48,602 nt of DNA from Nocardia tenerifensis NBRC 101015 (GCF_000308715.1 NZ_BAGH01000061.1:1-48602); one strand, 5' to 3'. Positions 24,738-34,088 are shown, counted from the stretch's first letter. Notes: generated from the sequence alone by a model not told the origin. Numbers and translations: made by a program.

Positions 24738-26153
24738 CTACATGTCGTCGCCGGAGATGCCGAATCGGCGGCGGATCGGGAAGGACGCCAGCATGCCGAG
24801 GACGAGCAGGATAGCGACGGTGGCGCTACCGATGAGGGCGATGTTGCGGGCTCGGTGATCGGGCGGCGGTGTGGGCGCGGGGACCGCAAGCTGTGCACTG
24901 TGGGGGCTGGCCGGTTGTTTCGGCGGCAGCGTGGGCGGAACCTCGTTGGTCAGCGCGGCGACCGGGTCCACCGCGCCATACCCGACATAGGGATTCCATC
25001 CTTCGGCGGGCGCGTGCGCGGTGGCCTCGATGCGTTTGATGACTTCGAGGGCGCTCAGCTCGGGAAAGCGCGCGCGTACCAGTGCGACGACACCGGCGAC
25101 ATACGGTGCCGCGAAGCTGGTGCCTTTCAGGGGTGTGACGCCCTTCTGGTCGTTCACGAATCCGTTGATCGTCCCGGTGCCGCGGGCATCGAGGGAAACG
25201 ACATCCTCACCGGGTGCTGCCACGCCCACCCACGGGCCGGGCACGGTGAAAGTCGACGGCTGCCCGTCCTTATTGATAGAGCCGACAGTCAGTACATAGT
25301 CGTCATAACGAGCCGGGGTGACATTGGTGACCAGGTTTTTCCACAGATCACCACGCGGGTTGAGCGGATCGACTCCCGGGTTGCCCGCGTTGCAAGCCTG
25401 TTCCTTGTTGCCTGCGGCGACCACGACCACGACGTTGTGCTCGAGGGTGGCGTATCGCAGTGCGGCTCCTAATGGGCCGTCGGCGGGGCTGTAGATGCCT
25501 TCGGTGCATAGGACCAGCGAAATATTGATAACGGTCGCTCCGCGATCCGCCGCCCGCCGCACAGCAGAGGCCAGTGCATTGATATCGCCGTATCCGTCCG
25601 GTGGATCTTCGGGTCGCTGTTCGCCCGCCCGGCCGGCTCTCTGGAACAACTTGCTGGTCTGTCGAATCGTCATGATCCGAGCATCCGGCGCAACCCCGGA
25701 AAACCCTTGTCCTTCAATAGGTTTCGCGCCGATGATGCCTGCGACAACCGTGCCGTGCGCATCGCAGTCATTGGTGCCGTCACCGCCTTCGGCCACATAG
25801 TCGCCGCCGGCATCGAGGTCGGGTAGGCGGGGGTGGCGGGTGACACCGGTGTCGATGACTGCGACGACTTGTCCTGCGCCCGTAGAGAAATCCCAAGCTT
25901 TGCGCAGATCAAGGGCCAGCTGCGGCGGGGGAGTGGCCGGACCTTCGCCGCCCTGTTGGGTGCTGACGCATGCGGTGTTGGACTTTTGCTCGGTCTTGTC
26001 CGGCGGTACCGCGGGATCACCCGCCGGTAGTAACGCCGGATTGACCGGCGGCGGCCGATCAGCATGCGCCACACCCTGACTCGCCCCCATCCCGAAGGAC
26101 ATGCTCAGCGAGAGCACCGCCGCCGCCGCGCCGGTGCGCAGATACCGGTTCAC
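24738..26153 (-). CDS. mycP: Mycosin, type VII secretion subtilisin-like protease
   Basis: 471 residues from GTG 26153. It has a signal peptide (about 1-32), then the Pro-rich N-terminal extension typical of mycosins, a subtilisin catalytic domain with D101 (VVAVIDTGV), H133 (DAHGTVVAGIIGA) and S346 (KGTSFAAPYVAGVVALVRAR), and a C-terminal membrane helix (about 436-458) with a short basic tail (PIRRRFGISGDDM). MycP is membrane-anchored, faces outwards and stabilises the ESX complex. The start overlaps the eccD stop (GTGA), so the two are coupled. A much longer open reading upstream runs through eccD in another frame and is rejected. Confidence 0.96.
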   Translation of the reverse strand: MNRYLRTGAAAAVLSLSMSFGMGASQGVAHADRPPPVNPALLPAGDPAVPPDKTEQKSNTACVSTQQGGEGPATPPPQLALDLRKAWDFSTGAGQVVAVIDTGVTRHPRLPDLDAGGDYVAEGGDGTNDCDAHGTVVAGIIGAKPIEGQGFSGVAPDARIMTIRQTSKLFQRAGRAGEQRPEDPPDGYGDINALASAVRRAADRGATVINISLVLCTEGIYSPADGPLGAALRYATLEHNVVVVVAAGNKEQACNAGNPGVDPLNPRGDLWKNLVTNVTPARYDDYVLTVGSINKDGQPSTFTVPGPWVGVAAPGEDVVSLDARGTGTINGFVNDQKGVTPLKGTSFAAPYVAGVVALVRARFPELSALEVIKRIEATAHAPAEGWNPYVGYGAVDPVAALTNEVPPTLPPKQPASPHSAQLAVPAPTPPPDHRARNIALIGSATVAILLVLGMLASFPIRRRFGISGDDM

Positions 26154-27616
26154 AGCCCGCGGACGAGGGAGTAGAGGCTGGCGACCCAGAAGACCAGGGG
26201 GAGTACGGCGGCGACGAAGGCGTATTCGAGGAGTTCTACGCCGCGGCGCATCGGTGGGGTGGCCGACTGGTTGGGGATGATGATGCCGAGGATGAGGGCG
26301 GCGATCAGGATGACCATGGCCGCGCCGAAGACGGCGAGGGGCTGCTCCATCTCGAAACTCGCGCCCACCAACATGATCAACACGATGCCCGCGCCGCCGG
26401 CGATGAGTACGACGGCCTGTTCGGCGCCGGCGTAGGTGCGGCTGCGGAACATCAGGACGACCGCGCAGACCAGGGCGAGCGCGATGCCCTGCCAGTAGGG
26501 CTCGTCGGACATCGGGTCGGTGCTGGCCAGCGCGCCGATTACGGTGACGAGCGTGGTGGCGGCGACGAGTCCGGCCAGATACATGCGGGCCCGCTCCGAC
26601 TTGACCCGCAACGCCTCCATGGTCGGCAGCGCGCGGTGATCGTCGGGGTCGTCCTCGGTGGGGTCGATCGGGGTGCCGGGCGAGGGGACCGGCGGCAGCG
26701 GCAGTTTGGCCAGCAGCATGGAGATGCGCGGCGAGAGGGCGAGTCCGGCGAGGCCGAGGGCGGAGGCGCCGGCGCCGATGGCGCGCTCCGGCTGCGCGGT
26801 GAGCAGGCCGACCAGGGCGGCGGGTACCGCGTAGACCGCGAGGGTGGTCGCGCCGATGAACAACGCGAGCCCGACGCCGCTGACCCGCCACGCCAATACC
26901 GCTGTGGCGCCCAGTAATACGGAGCCGAGCAGGATGTGCGGCCAGCCGTAATGGTCGGGGACGTAGAGCATGCCCGCGGTGACCGCGGTCGGCAGCGCGC
27001 AGCCGCCGAGCACCAGCGCGGTGGCGGTGTCGCCGTACATCCGGCTGAGCACCATGGCCGCGACGACGAGCAGGATCGTCACGGCCAGCGCGACGGAACC
27101 GCTCACGTAGTAGGGCAGCGCGTCGGGGGAGAGCAGCAGGCCGAGACACCCGACGAGCATGGTGAGCGCGGCGAGCACAGAGCCGGTGATCCGCGCGACC
27201 TTCGGGGTCCAGCTGCGGTAGTGGTCGGCGTCGGCGATTGCGACGTTGTACATGATGTCGTCGAACAGCGGCGTGGGCGCGGTGTGCGAGGCGCTCTCCA
27301 GCATGAGCAGCTCGCCGTCGCGCACACCGTGCTCGCCGAGGCTGAGCGAGTTGGAGAACGGCGGGTGGCCGATGCGCGCGAGCACCCACTCGGCGGGCTC
27401 GAAGCGCTCGCCCTCGTTGTCGAAGTCGTTGCTGCGGCTGTGCTGGGCGACCATGTCGACGACGCTCGGAATCACCAGTGCGACAGGCACGTCCACCGGG
27501 ATCGCCATGTCCACCTGCGTGTGTTTGGCGAGGATGGTGACCCGGGCGAGGTCGGGCGCGCGCACGATGCCGTGCGAGGAGTTCTCATCGATGTGGTCAA
27601 GTCGCGCGTGCGTCAA
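26150..27616 (-). CDS. eccD: Type VII secretion integral membrane protein EccD
   Basis: 488 residues from TTG 27616, chosen for the GGGGGAAGC ribosome site; the ATG at 27733 would add 39 residues running across the divergent promoter region. The N-terminal ubiquitin-like domain (about 12-100: RVTILAKHTQVDMAIPVDVP, LLMLESA) is followed by about eleven membrane helices (from about 140 to the end), the EccD layout. EccD dimers form the membrane vestibule of each ESX protomer. The acidic cytosolic loop SPGTPIDPTEDDPDDHRALP lies between helices 6 and 7. It is transcribed with mycP and divergently from eccC. Confidence 0.93.
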   Translation of the reverse strand: MTHARLDHIDENSSHGIVRAPDLARVTILAKHTQVDMAIPVDVPVALVIPSVVDMVAQHSRSNDFDNEGERFEPAEWVLARIGHPPFSNSLSLGEHGVRDGELLMLESASHTAPTPLFDDIMYNVAIADADHYRSWTPKVARITGSVLAALTMLVGCLGLLLSPDALPYYVSGSVALAVTILLVVAAMVLSRMYGDTATALVLGGCALPTAVTAGMLYVPDHYGWPHILLGSVLLGATAVLAWRVSGVGLALFIGATTLAVYAVPAALVGLLTAQPERAIGAGASALGLAGLALSPRISMLLAKLPLPPVPSPGTPIDPTEDDPDDHRALPTMEALRVKSERARMYLAGLVAATTLVTVIGALASTDPMSDEPYWQGIALALVCAVVLMFRSRTYAGAEQAVVLIAGGAGIVLIMLVGASFEMEQPLAVFGAAMVILIAALILGIIIPNQSATPPMRRGVELLEYAFVAAVLPLVFWVASLYSLVRGL

Positions 27617-27647
27617 GCTTCCCCCAACTCGTCTTCTACCTCGTATT

Positions 27648-27682
27648 TTCGCAAACCCGAGAGCCGACGTCGAGTTTGCGAA
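27648..27682. promoter_or_regulatory. Inverted repeat in the eccD-eccC divergent promoter region
   Basis: TTCGCAAAC (27648-27656) is a perfect inverted copy of GTTTGCGAA (27674-27682), with half-site centres 26 bp apart. It sits 31 bases before the eccD start and 133 before eccC, so a single regulator could act on both units. A weak -35-like TTGCGA overlaps the right arm. I know no regulator for this motif. Confidence 0.5.
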
Positions 27683-27786
27683 CCCACGCATCGGGCAGCA
27701 GAATGCTGGTCGAACTGTACGACATGTCGGCACCGGCCTCTACACTGAGCCGGGATCACCGCAGTCGAGGAGGGGGATTCTCGCAT

Positions 27787-27819
27787 ATGGAGTCGAACAT
27801 CAGCGGGGCGCGGGAATGA
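27787..27819 (+). CDS. Possible 10-codon leader ORF overlapping the eccC start
   Basis: ATG at 27787 encodes MESNISGARE and its TGA overlaps the eccC ATG (ATGA). The purine-rich GAGGAGGGGG (about 27765-27775) lies 11-12 bases before this ATG, while eccC itself has only GGGGCGCGGG before its start. Translation of eccC may therefore depend on coupling to this short reading frame. It could also be chance. Confidence 0.35.
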   Translation: MESNISGARE

Positions 27820-30800
27820 GCACCGTCCGGTTCCAGCGTCGAGCGCGCCGCGAGATGCCGCGCTCGCCCGGCGGCGAGGTCACGCTGCAGCCGCCGCCCG
27901 AGATCCCCCGGGTGACACCGGGAAACCTGCTGATGAAGCTCATGCCGGTGGTGATGATCATCGGCATGGTCGGCATGATGGCGCTGCTGTTCACCCAGGG
28001 TGGCGGCATCGGGTCGAACCCGATGAGCATGATGTTCCCGCTCATGATGATGTTCTCGATGGTCGGCATGTTCGCCGGTCAGGGCGGCGGCAAGGGGGCC
28101 AAGGCCGCCGAGGCGAACGAGGACCGCAAGGACTACCTGCGCTACCTGGACCAGGTGCGCCGCGACGTCGACAACACGGCCGCCCAGCAGCGCGCCTCGG
28201 TCGAGTGGAGTCACCCTGAGCCCGGCCTGATCTGGATGCTCGCCGGCACCAGCCGCATGTGGGAGCGGCGGGCCGGCGACAAGGATTTCTGCCACGCCCG
28301 CATCGGCGTCGGCGGTCAGCGCCTGGCCACCCGCCTCGTCGCGCCGGAGACCGGGCCGGTCGAGGAGCTGGAACCGATCGCGGCCGTCTCGCTGCGCCGC
28401 TTCGTGCGCGCGCACTCGACCGTGCCCGACCTGCCGACCGCGATCGCGGTCAAGGGCTTCGCGACCATCGCCCTCGACGGCGATCGCGTCGAGGCCAGGG
28501 ACATGACGCGCGCGATGCTGTTGCAGCTGTGCATGTTCCAGGCGCCGGACCAGGTGCTCGTCGCGATCGTCTGCGGCCCGGACACGGCACGCGAGTGGGA
28601 GTGGACCAAGTGGCTCCCGCACACCCAGCACCCGGACGCGCAGGACGGCATCGGCACCCAGCGCATGTTCTACGGTTCGATCCGCGAGGCCATGGCGGGA
28701 TTGCAGCCGCTGCTCGGCAACCGGGTCCGGTACTCGCGTAACCAGCCGGCCAACGCGAACATGGTGCACATCGTGATCATCGTGGACGGCGGCCTGCTCG
28801 AGGCCGAGGAGGATCAGCTCCGCGAATCCGGTTACGAGGGCGTCACCATCATCGACCTGTGCGGCTACGCGCCGCGACTGGCGGTCTCGCGCGGCATCAA
28901 GATGATCGTGGAGAACGGCGAGTGCGTCGGCCGCGGCGCGACCGGCAACCAGGAGCGCTTCGCGCTGATCGACCGGATCAGCCCGCAGCAGGCGCAGCAG
29001 GTGGCCCGCAGGCTGGCGCCGTACCGCGCGGCGACCCAGCGCAGCAGCGACGTGGAAACCGATGACTCCGAGGTGATCTCGACCTGGAGTCAGCTGATGG
29101 GCCTCGGCGACATCGGCATGTTCAACCCCGAGCACGCCTGGCGGCCCCGGTACGGCCGGGAGCGGCTGCGGGTGCCCTTCGGCGTCGGCGCCGACGGCCT
29201 GCCCGTCGAACTCGACATCAAGGAGGCCGCCGAGAACGGCATGGGCCCGCACGGCCTGTGCATCGGCGCCACCGGCTCCGGCAAGTCGGAGTTCCTGCGC
29301 ACGCTGGTGCTCAGCCTGCTCGCCACCCACTCGCCCGACCAGCTCAACCTGGTCCTGGTGGACTTCAAGGGCGGCGCGACGTTCCTCGGGCTCGACGGTG
29401 TCCCGCACGTCGCGGCCGTCATCACCAACCTCGAGGAGGAAGCCGACCTCGTCGACCGCATGAAGGACGCGCTGGCCGGCGAGATGAACCGCCGCCAGGA
29501 GGTGCTGCGCGCCGCGGGCAACTTCGCCAACGTCTCCGAGTACGAGAAGGCCCGTGCGGCGGGCGCCGACCTCGACCCGCTGCCCGCGCTGTTCGTGGTG
29601 CTCGACGAGTTCTCCGAGTTGCTCACCCAGCACCCGGATTTCGCGGAGCTGTTCGTGATGATCGGCCGCCTCGGCCGCTCGCTGCACGTGCACCTGCTGC
29701 TCGCCTCGCAGCGGCTCGAAGAGGGCAAGCTGAAGGGCCTGGAGAGTCACCTGTCCTACCGGATCGGCCTGAAGACCTTCTCCGCCAACGAATCCCGGCA
29801 GGTGCTCGGCGTGCCCGACGCCTACAACCTGCCCAACAACCCCGGTGGCGGCTATTTGAAGTCGGACTCCGGCGAGATCGTCCGGTTCCAGGCGTCCTAC
29901 GTCTCCGGCCCCTATGTCGGCGGCGGCTCGCAGCGCGACATCACCGTCGCCACCCAATCCGGCGACATCGATATCAAGGCCCGGCCGTTCACCGCCACCC
30001 ACGTGGATTTCCGTGCGGCCGACCGGGTTCCGCTGCCCGCCGAGCCGAGCGAGACCGAGCACCACGGCGAGGACGGCGAGCAGGTCTCCAACGTGCACAT
30101 GCTGGTCTCGCGGATCAACGGCCACGGCCGCCCCGCCCACGAGATCTGGCTGCCGCCGCTGGACGAGGCGCCGACGCTGGACCAGCTCATCCCGCGCTCG
30201 ATTCTCACCGGCGAGTACGCGCCCGTGGCCACGCTGCGCGCGCCGATCGGCATCGTCGACCGGCCCTACGACCAGCGGCGTGACCCGATGATCGTCGACC
30301 TGTCCGGCGCCCGCGGCAACGTCGCCGTCGTCGGCGGTCCGCAGTCCGGCAAGTCGACCGCGCTGCGCACGCTGATCATGGCCATGTCGCTGACGCACAC
30401 CGCCGAACAGGTGCAGTTCTACTGCCTCGACTTCGGCGGCGGCACGCTCATGAGCCTGCAGGGTCTGCCCCATGTCGGTTCCGTGGCAAGCCGATTGGAC
30501 ACCGACCAGGTCCGGCGCACCGTCGCCGAGATGACCACCATCGTGCGGCAGCGCGAGCTGCGATTCCGTCAGCTCGGCATCGAGTCGATGGCGGAGTTCC
30601 GGCGGCTGCGCGCCATGGATCCGTCCAGCAGCCCGGCCGCGGCCGGCGCGCACGAGGATCCGTTCGGCGACGTGTTCCTCGTGATCGACGGCTTCGGCTC
30701 CATCCGTCAGGACTTCGAGCTGCTCGAACAGGTGATCATGAACCTGGCCGTGCAGGGCCTGTCCTACGGCGTGCACATCGTCATCGCGCTGGCCGGTTGG

Positions 30801-31850
30801 CGCGAGGCGCGGCCCGCGCTGAAGGACCAGATCGCCACCAGAATCGAGCTGCGCCTGGGTGATCCGATGGACTCCGACCTGGGCCGCAAGTTCGCCTCGA
30901 TGGTCCCGCAGGCCCGGCCCGGCCGCGGTATGACGCCGGACTGCCTGCACATGCTGACCGGTCTGCCGCGCATCGACGGCAGCTCCGACCCGACCGACCT
31001 CGGCCAGGCCGTGGCCGACGCGGTGGCGACCATCGCTCGCCTGACCCCCGGCCGTCCGGCCCCGCCGGTCCGCATGCTGCCGGAGGAGCTCCCGCGCGAA
31101 CAGCTGCTCTACCTGGCGGGCAACTGGCCGTCCCAGGTCGACCGGTCGATGAAGTGCATGCGAATCCCCATCGGGATCAACGAGTCCGAGCTGGCCCCGG
31201 TCTATATCGACTTCGCCGTGAGCCCGCACTTCATCATCATCGGCGACACCGAGTCGGGCAAGACGGCGCTGCTGCGCTCCCTCATCGAGGGCATCACCGC
31301 GTCGAACAGCCCCGACCAGGCGCGCATCATCATGGGCGACTACCGTCGCTCCATGCTGGGCCTGGTGCCGGAGGGTTACCTCGCCGGATACGGCTCGACC
31401 GCACCGCAATTCACGCAGAACATGGTCGATCTCGCCGCCTACGTCAGCAAGCGGACGCCGGGCCCGGACGTCACGCCGCAGCAGTTGAAGGATCGTTCCT
31501 GGTGGAGCGGGCCGGAGCTGTATGTCGTCGTCGACGACTACGACCTGGTATCCACGTCGAGCGGCAACCCGGTCCAGGCGCTGGTCGAACACCTGCCGCA
31601 CGCCCGTGATCTCGGCTTCCACGTGATCATCGCCCGTCGCTCCGGCGGCGCGGGCCGCGCCATGTTCGAGGCGACGCTGGCCAGGATGAAGGATCTCGGG
31701 TCGGCCGGTCTGATCATGAGCTGCAGCCGCGACGAGGGTGTGCTGATGGGTACGACCCGGCCGGGCCCGATGCCTCCCGGCCGCGGCACGTATGTCACCC
31801 GATCCGGCGAGGGGCTGATCCAGACCGCCTGGATGCCGCCGCCGACCTGA
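27816..31850 (+). CDS. eccC: Type VII secretion ATPase EccC
   Basis: 1344 residues, one undivided EccC (no EccCa/Cb split). Two membrane helices lie near residues 40-95 (LMPVVMIIGMVGMMALLF, MSMMFPLMMMFSMVGMFAG), then three FtsK/SpoIIIE ATPase domains with P-loops GATGSGKS (about 484), GGPQSGKS (about 840) and GDTESGKT (about 1143). Domain 1 has the Walker B FVVLDEFSELL. EccC motors recognise WXG100 substrates through domain 3 and drive export. ATG 27816 is the first credible start in frame. Its stop shares one base with the next start. A 1288-codon open frame on the opposite strand is a composition artefact. Confidence 0.97.
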   Translation: MSTVRFQRRARREMPRSPGGEVTLQPPPEIPRVTPGNLLMKLMPVVMIIGMVGMMALLFTQGGGIGSNPMSMMFPLMMMFSMVGMFAGQGGGKGAKAAEANEDRKDYLRYLDQVRRDVDNTAAQQRASVEWSHPEPGLIWMLAGTSRMWERRAGDKDFCHARIGVGGQRLATRLVAPETGPVEELEPIAAVSLRRFVRAHSTVPDLPTAIAVKGFATIALDGDRVEARDMTRAMLLQLCMFQAPDQVLVAIVCGPDTAREWEWTKWLPHTQHPDAQDGIGTQRMFYGSIREAMAGLQPLLGNRVRYSRNQPANANMVHIVIIVDGGLLEAEEDQLRESGYEGVTIIDLCGYAPRLAVSRGIKMIVENGECVGRGATGNQERFALIDRISPQQAQQVARRLAPYRAATQRSSDVETDDSEVISTWSQLMGLGDIGMFNPEHAWRPRYGRERLRVPFGVGADGLPVELDIKEAAENGMGPHGLCIGATGSGKSEFLRTLVLSLLATHSPDQLNLVLVDFKGGATFLGLDGVPHVAAVITNLEEEADLVDRMKDALAGEMNRRQEVLRAAGNFANVSEYEKARAAGADLDPLPALFVVLDEFSELLTQHPDFAELFVMIGRLGRSLHVHLLLASQRLEEGKLKGLESHLSYRIGLKTFSANESRQVLGVPDAYNLPNNPGGGYLKSDSGEIVRFQASYVSGPYVGGGSQRDITVATQSGDIDIKARPFTATHVDFRAADRVPLPAEPSETEHHGEDGEQVSNVHMLVSRINGHGRPAHEIWLPPLDEAPTLDQLIPRSILTGEYAPVATLRAPIGIVDRPYDQRRDPMIVDLSGARGNVAVVGGPQSGKSTALRTLIMAMSLTHTAEQVQFYCLDFGGGTLMSLQGLPHVGSVASRLDTDQVRRTVAEMTTIVRQRELRFRQLGIESMAEFRRLRAMDPSSSPAAAGAHEDPFGDVFLVIDGFGSIRQDFELLEQVIMNLAVQGLSYGVHIVIALAGWREARPALKDQIATRIELRLGDPMDSDLGRKFASMVPQARPGRGMTPDCLHMLTGLPRIDGSSDPTDLGQAVADAVATIARLTPGRPAPPVRMLPEELPREQLLYLAGNWPSQVDRSMKCMRIPIGINESELAPVYIDFAVSPHFIIIGDTESGKTALLRSLIEGITASNSPDQARIIMGDYRRSMLGLVPEGYLAGYGSTAPQFTQNMVDLAAYVSKRTPGPDVTPQQLKDRSWWSGPELYVVVDDYDLVSTSSGNPVQALVEHLPHARDLGFHVIIARRSGGAGRAMFEATLARMKDLGSAGLIMSCSRDEGVLMGTTRPGPMPPGRGTYVTRSGEGLIQTAWMPPPT

Positions 31851-33319
31851 TGCCCACCGTCGAGCTCGTCGTCACCGATACGCGCGTGTGGGCGCGAGGT
31901 GCGACGACGCACTGGGACGCGCCGCCGTCGATCGTGTTGGGCAGCAACGGGTTCGACCTGGTCGTCGGCGAGCCGCTGAACCCGCCGACCCAGGTGAGTT
32001 CGGCGGTGCAGTACGTGCCTGCCGAGGCCGTCGCGTTGCTGCCGCGCCTCCCCTCGATCGTCGACGCGTTGACCGCGGTGTTCGCCGCCGTGCTGGGGAA
32101 CCTGCGGGTCGCCGCGCCGTGCGAGCGGATAACCCTGATCTGTCCGACCGAGTGGGGCGCGTCGCGGCGGTCGGTCCTCGACCAGGCGGCTCGTCGCTTC
32201 ACGGCCGATGTCGTGTTCGAGGAGCTCGCGGTGCGCGCGGTCACGGCGGACGAGGGCACCAGCCACAGCCATCGCACGCTGGTGCTGGAGTTCGGCGCCC
32301 TCACCACCACGGCCAGCACGGTGCTGCGCAGTCATGAGGGCGCGCACGTCGAATCCTGCGAGCACCAGCCCGCTCTCGCGCTCGCCGAGGTGCTGCCGGA
32401 GTCGCGCGGCTTCGCCGACCTGTGCGCCCTGATCGATCGCGTGCTCGACGGCAGGCCCGCCGACCTCGCGCAGTGCGTCGGCATCACCGATGCCGGGACG
32501 CTCGATCTGCTCCGCGCGGCCGTGCGGCAGCGGTGCGGGCCCGGTGTCGCGCTGCGGGCACTCGCCGGGCCCGATCTCATTCGCGGCCAGCAGACCGAGC
32601 CGATCCGGCAGGCGGAACTGCCGGCCGTTCTGCCGCAGACCGAATGGATGCAGCCGCTGCGCGAGCGCGCCGCCGCCCAGCAGCCGCGCCGCGGGGGGCT
32701 CGGGTATGTGGGCGCGGCCGTCGCTGCTTTGCTCGTGGTCGCGGGTGCCGTGGTCGGCGGTGTCGTGCTGTTGAACCGTTCCGACGACACTGCCGCGACC
32801 GGGCCCGCTGTCACCTCCGTGCCCGGTGAGCCGGTGCCGAGTGGTGAGACGGGGACGAGCGTCGCCCCGTCGAGCAGTCCGGCGTCGCCCGCCCAGGAGA
32901 CGTTCGGGCGCATACGCTTTCAGGTCCCCGACGGCTGGCACGTCGCCTCGACACCCGACACCAGCGGCAGGTCGCGGGTGGATCTGTCCCCGGACGATGG
33001 TGCCCGGCTACGTGTCACTGTGACGCAAACGCCGGTGGCTCCGGGGGCCACCTATGAGCAGGTCGCGACGAAGCTCGAGTCGCAGATGAACCAGCGGCCG
33101 GCCGGTGTGATGTCCGAGCTGAAGCGCGACGTGGTCTACGGTGGTCGCTCCACCCTCGCGTACACCGAGCGGCCTGGCGACGGTTCCACTGTGCGCTGGC
33201 ATGTGCTGTTGGAGTACGGGATTCAGGTCAGCGTGGGCTGCCAATATGCCGACAACGATTGGCAGTCCTTGTCGACTACCTGTGAGAATTTCGGTAGTTC
33301 GGTTCGGGTGATTCAGTGA
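31850..33319 (+). CDS. Type VII secretion-associated protein, Rv3446c family
   Basis: 489 residues. The N-terminal half (MPTVELVVTDTRVWARGATT to about 270) looks like the actin/Hsp70-like pseudo-ATPase fold of this family (LICPTEWGASRRSVLDQAAR, TLVLEFGALTTTAS). One membrane helix follows at about 285-308, then a Ser/Pro linker and a C-terminal extracytoplasmic domain (RIRFQVPDGWHVASTPDTSG to the end) with a Cys pair (VGCQYAD, TTCENFG). In M. tuberculosis the homologue also directly follows eccC4. The ATG overlaps the eccC TGA by one base, so the two are coupled. Confidence 0.9.
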   Translation: MPTVELVVTDTRVWARGATTHWDAPPSIVLGSNGFDLVVGEPLNPPTQVSSAVQYVPAEAVALLPRLPSIVDALTAVFAAVLGNLRVAAPCERITLICPTEWGASRRSVLDQAARRFTADVVFEELAVRAVTADEGTSHSHRTLVLEFGALTTTASTVLRSHEGAHVESCEHQPALALAEVLPESRGFADLCALIDRVLDGRPADLAQCVGITDAGTLDLLRAAVRQRCGPGVALRALAGPDLIRGQQTEPIRQAELPAVLPQTEWMQPLRERAAAQQPRRGGLGYVGAAVAALLVVAGAVVGGVVLLNRSDDTAATGPAVTSVPGEPVPSGETGTSVAPSSSPASPAQETFGRIRFQVPDGWHVASTPDTSGRSRVDLSPDDGARLRVTVTQTPVAPGATYEQVATKLESQMNQRPAGVMSELKRDVVYGGRSTLAYTERPGDGSTVRWHVLLEYGIQVSVGCQYADNDWQSLSTTCENFGSSVRVIQ

Positions 33320-33371
33320 ATTCTGGTGTGCCAGAACAAATCAGCCGACACATTCCTGAACGTGAGCACAT

Positions 33372-33412
33372 AATTCGGGCCCCCGGCAAGTAGCTTGCCG
33401 GGGGCCCGAATT
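33372..33412. terminator. Bidirectional terminator with 19-bp perfect stem
   Basis: AATTCGGGCCCCCGGCAAG (33372-33390) and CTTGCCGGGGGCCCGAATT (33394-33412) are exact complements separated by TAG. It lies between the convergent Rv3446c-type and WXG100 genes, 53 bases after the first stop and 16 before the second. Confidence 0.9.
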
Positions 33413-33427
33413 GGCCGAGACAGGATC

Positions 33428-33730
33428 TCAGAAGAGGCCGGCGAGGCTGGTGTCGGTCGCCTGCAGATCCGAGTTGCCGGTGCTGACCGCGCGGCCGGCG
33501 GTCTCCAGCGTGGCGTTCAGCTGGGTCACGCTGGTGTTCCACTGCGACTGGAGCTGGGCGAACGCGTCGTTGGCGTCACCCTTCCAGTTGTTGGTCACGA
33601 AGTCGGTGACCTCCTTGTGGAAGTCCTCGAGCATGCTCGTGATGTTCCGGGCTTCGGACACGATGGACTGTGCGCCGGCCTCGACCGCGCCGAAGTTGGA
33701 GGCGATTGTGCTGGGATCGTTGAATGCCAT
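33428..33730 (-). CDS. WXG100-family type VII secretion substrate (second of pair)
   Basis: 100 residues, two predicted helices around the turn NNWKGDA (W-x-G at about 49-51). It opens MAFNDPSTIASNFGAVEAGA, without a signal peptide as expected for ESX substrates, and ends DLQATDTSLAGLF. No Y-x3-D/E export motif is visible. By position it corresponds to EsxT of M. tuberculosis ESX-4; sequence identity to EsxT cannot be checked here. AAGGAG precedes the ATG. It is 40 bases downstream of its partner and faces the eccC unit. Confidence 0.93.
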   Translation of the reverse strand: MAFNDPSTIASNFGAVEAGAQSIVSEARNITSMLEDFHKEVTDFVTNNWKGDANDAFAQLQSQWNTSVTQLNATLETAGRAVSTGNSDLQATDTSLAGLF

Positions 33731-33770
33731 CTGAAGCTACTCCTTAGTGTCTGGTGGTTCGCCTGAGCGA

Positions 33771-34088
33771 TCAGGGGAGCGTCAGGCTGGACGCCTGCTG
33801 CGACACCTGCTGGGCAAACTGCTCGTCCTGCGCCGCGAAGGACTGGCCGGCCTTGGTGAGCTTGTCGGCGGTCTGGTCCAGTGCGTCGTTCAACTTCCGC
33901 GCCTGGGCGAAGTAAGACTCCATGAGCTGGTCGAACGCTTGCTTTGCCTGGCCCGACCAGGTAGCGACGGTCTCGTCCTTCTTCCCGTCCAGCAACCTGA
34001 CTGCCGTCTCGAGCGCTTGATGACGATCCCTGCAGTTTTGCGCGAACTTGGCGATGAGTTCCTTGTCCGCTGAGAGCTGTCCTGCCAT
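33771..34088 (-). CDS. WXG100-family type VII secretion substrate (first of pair)
   Basis: 105 residues from ATG 34088 (MAGQLSADKELIAKFAQNCR), with GAGAAGGAG upstream. Two helices flank the W-x-G turn ATWSGQA (about 45-47). It ends EQFAQQVSQQASSLTLP and shows no Y-x3-D/E motif. It should form a heterodimer with the next gene product and be exported by the ESX-4 complex. By position it corresponds to EsxU. Gene order within the pair is as in mycobacteria, but the pair is inverted relative to eccC. Confidence 0.93.
   Translation of the reverse strand: MAGQLSADKELIAKFAQNCRDRHQALETAVRLLDGKKDETVATWSGQAKQAFDQLMESYFAQARKLNDALDQTADKLTKAGQSFAAQDEQFAQQVSQQASSLTLP

Noticed and set aside
24738..27389. 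Single 883-residue fusion reading of mycP with an upstream extension
   Set aside because: The upstream half is out-of-frame eccD; the GTG at 26153 with signal peptide and GTGA overlap is the natural start.
27756..31622. 1288-codon open frame on the minus strand opposite eccC
   Set aside because: It mirrors the coding strand of eccC. In very GC-rich genes with G/C at third positions the opposite strand lacks stops; its composition (Val, Arg, His, Gln, Asp rich, no domains) is that of an artefact.
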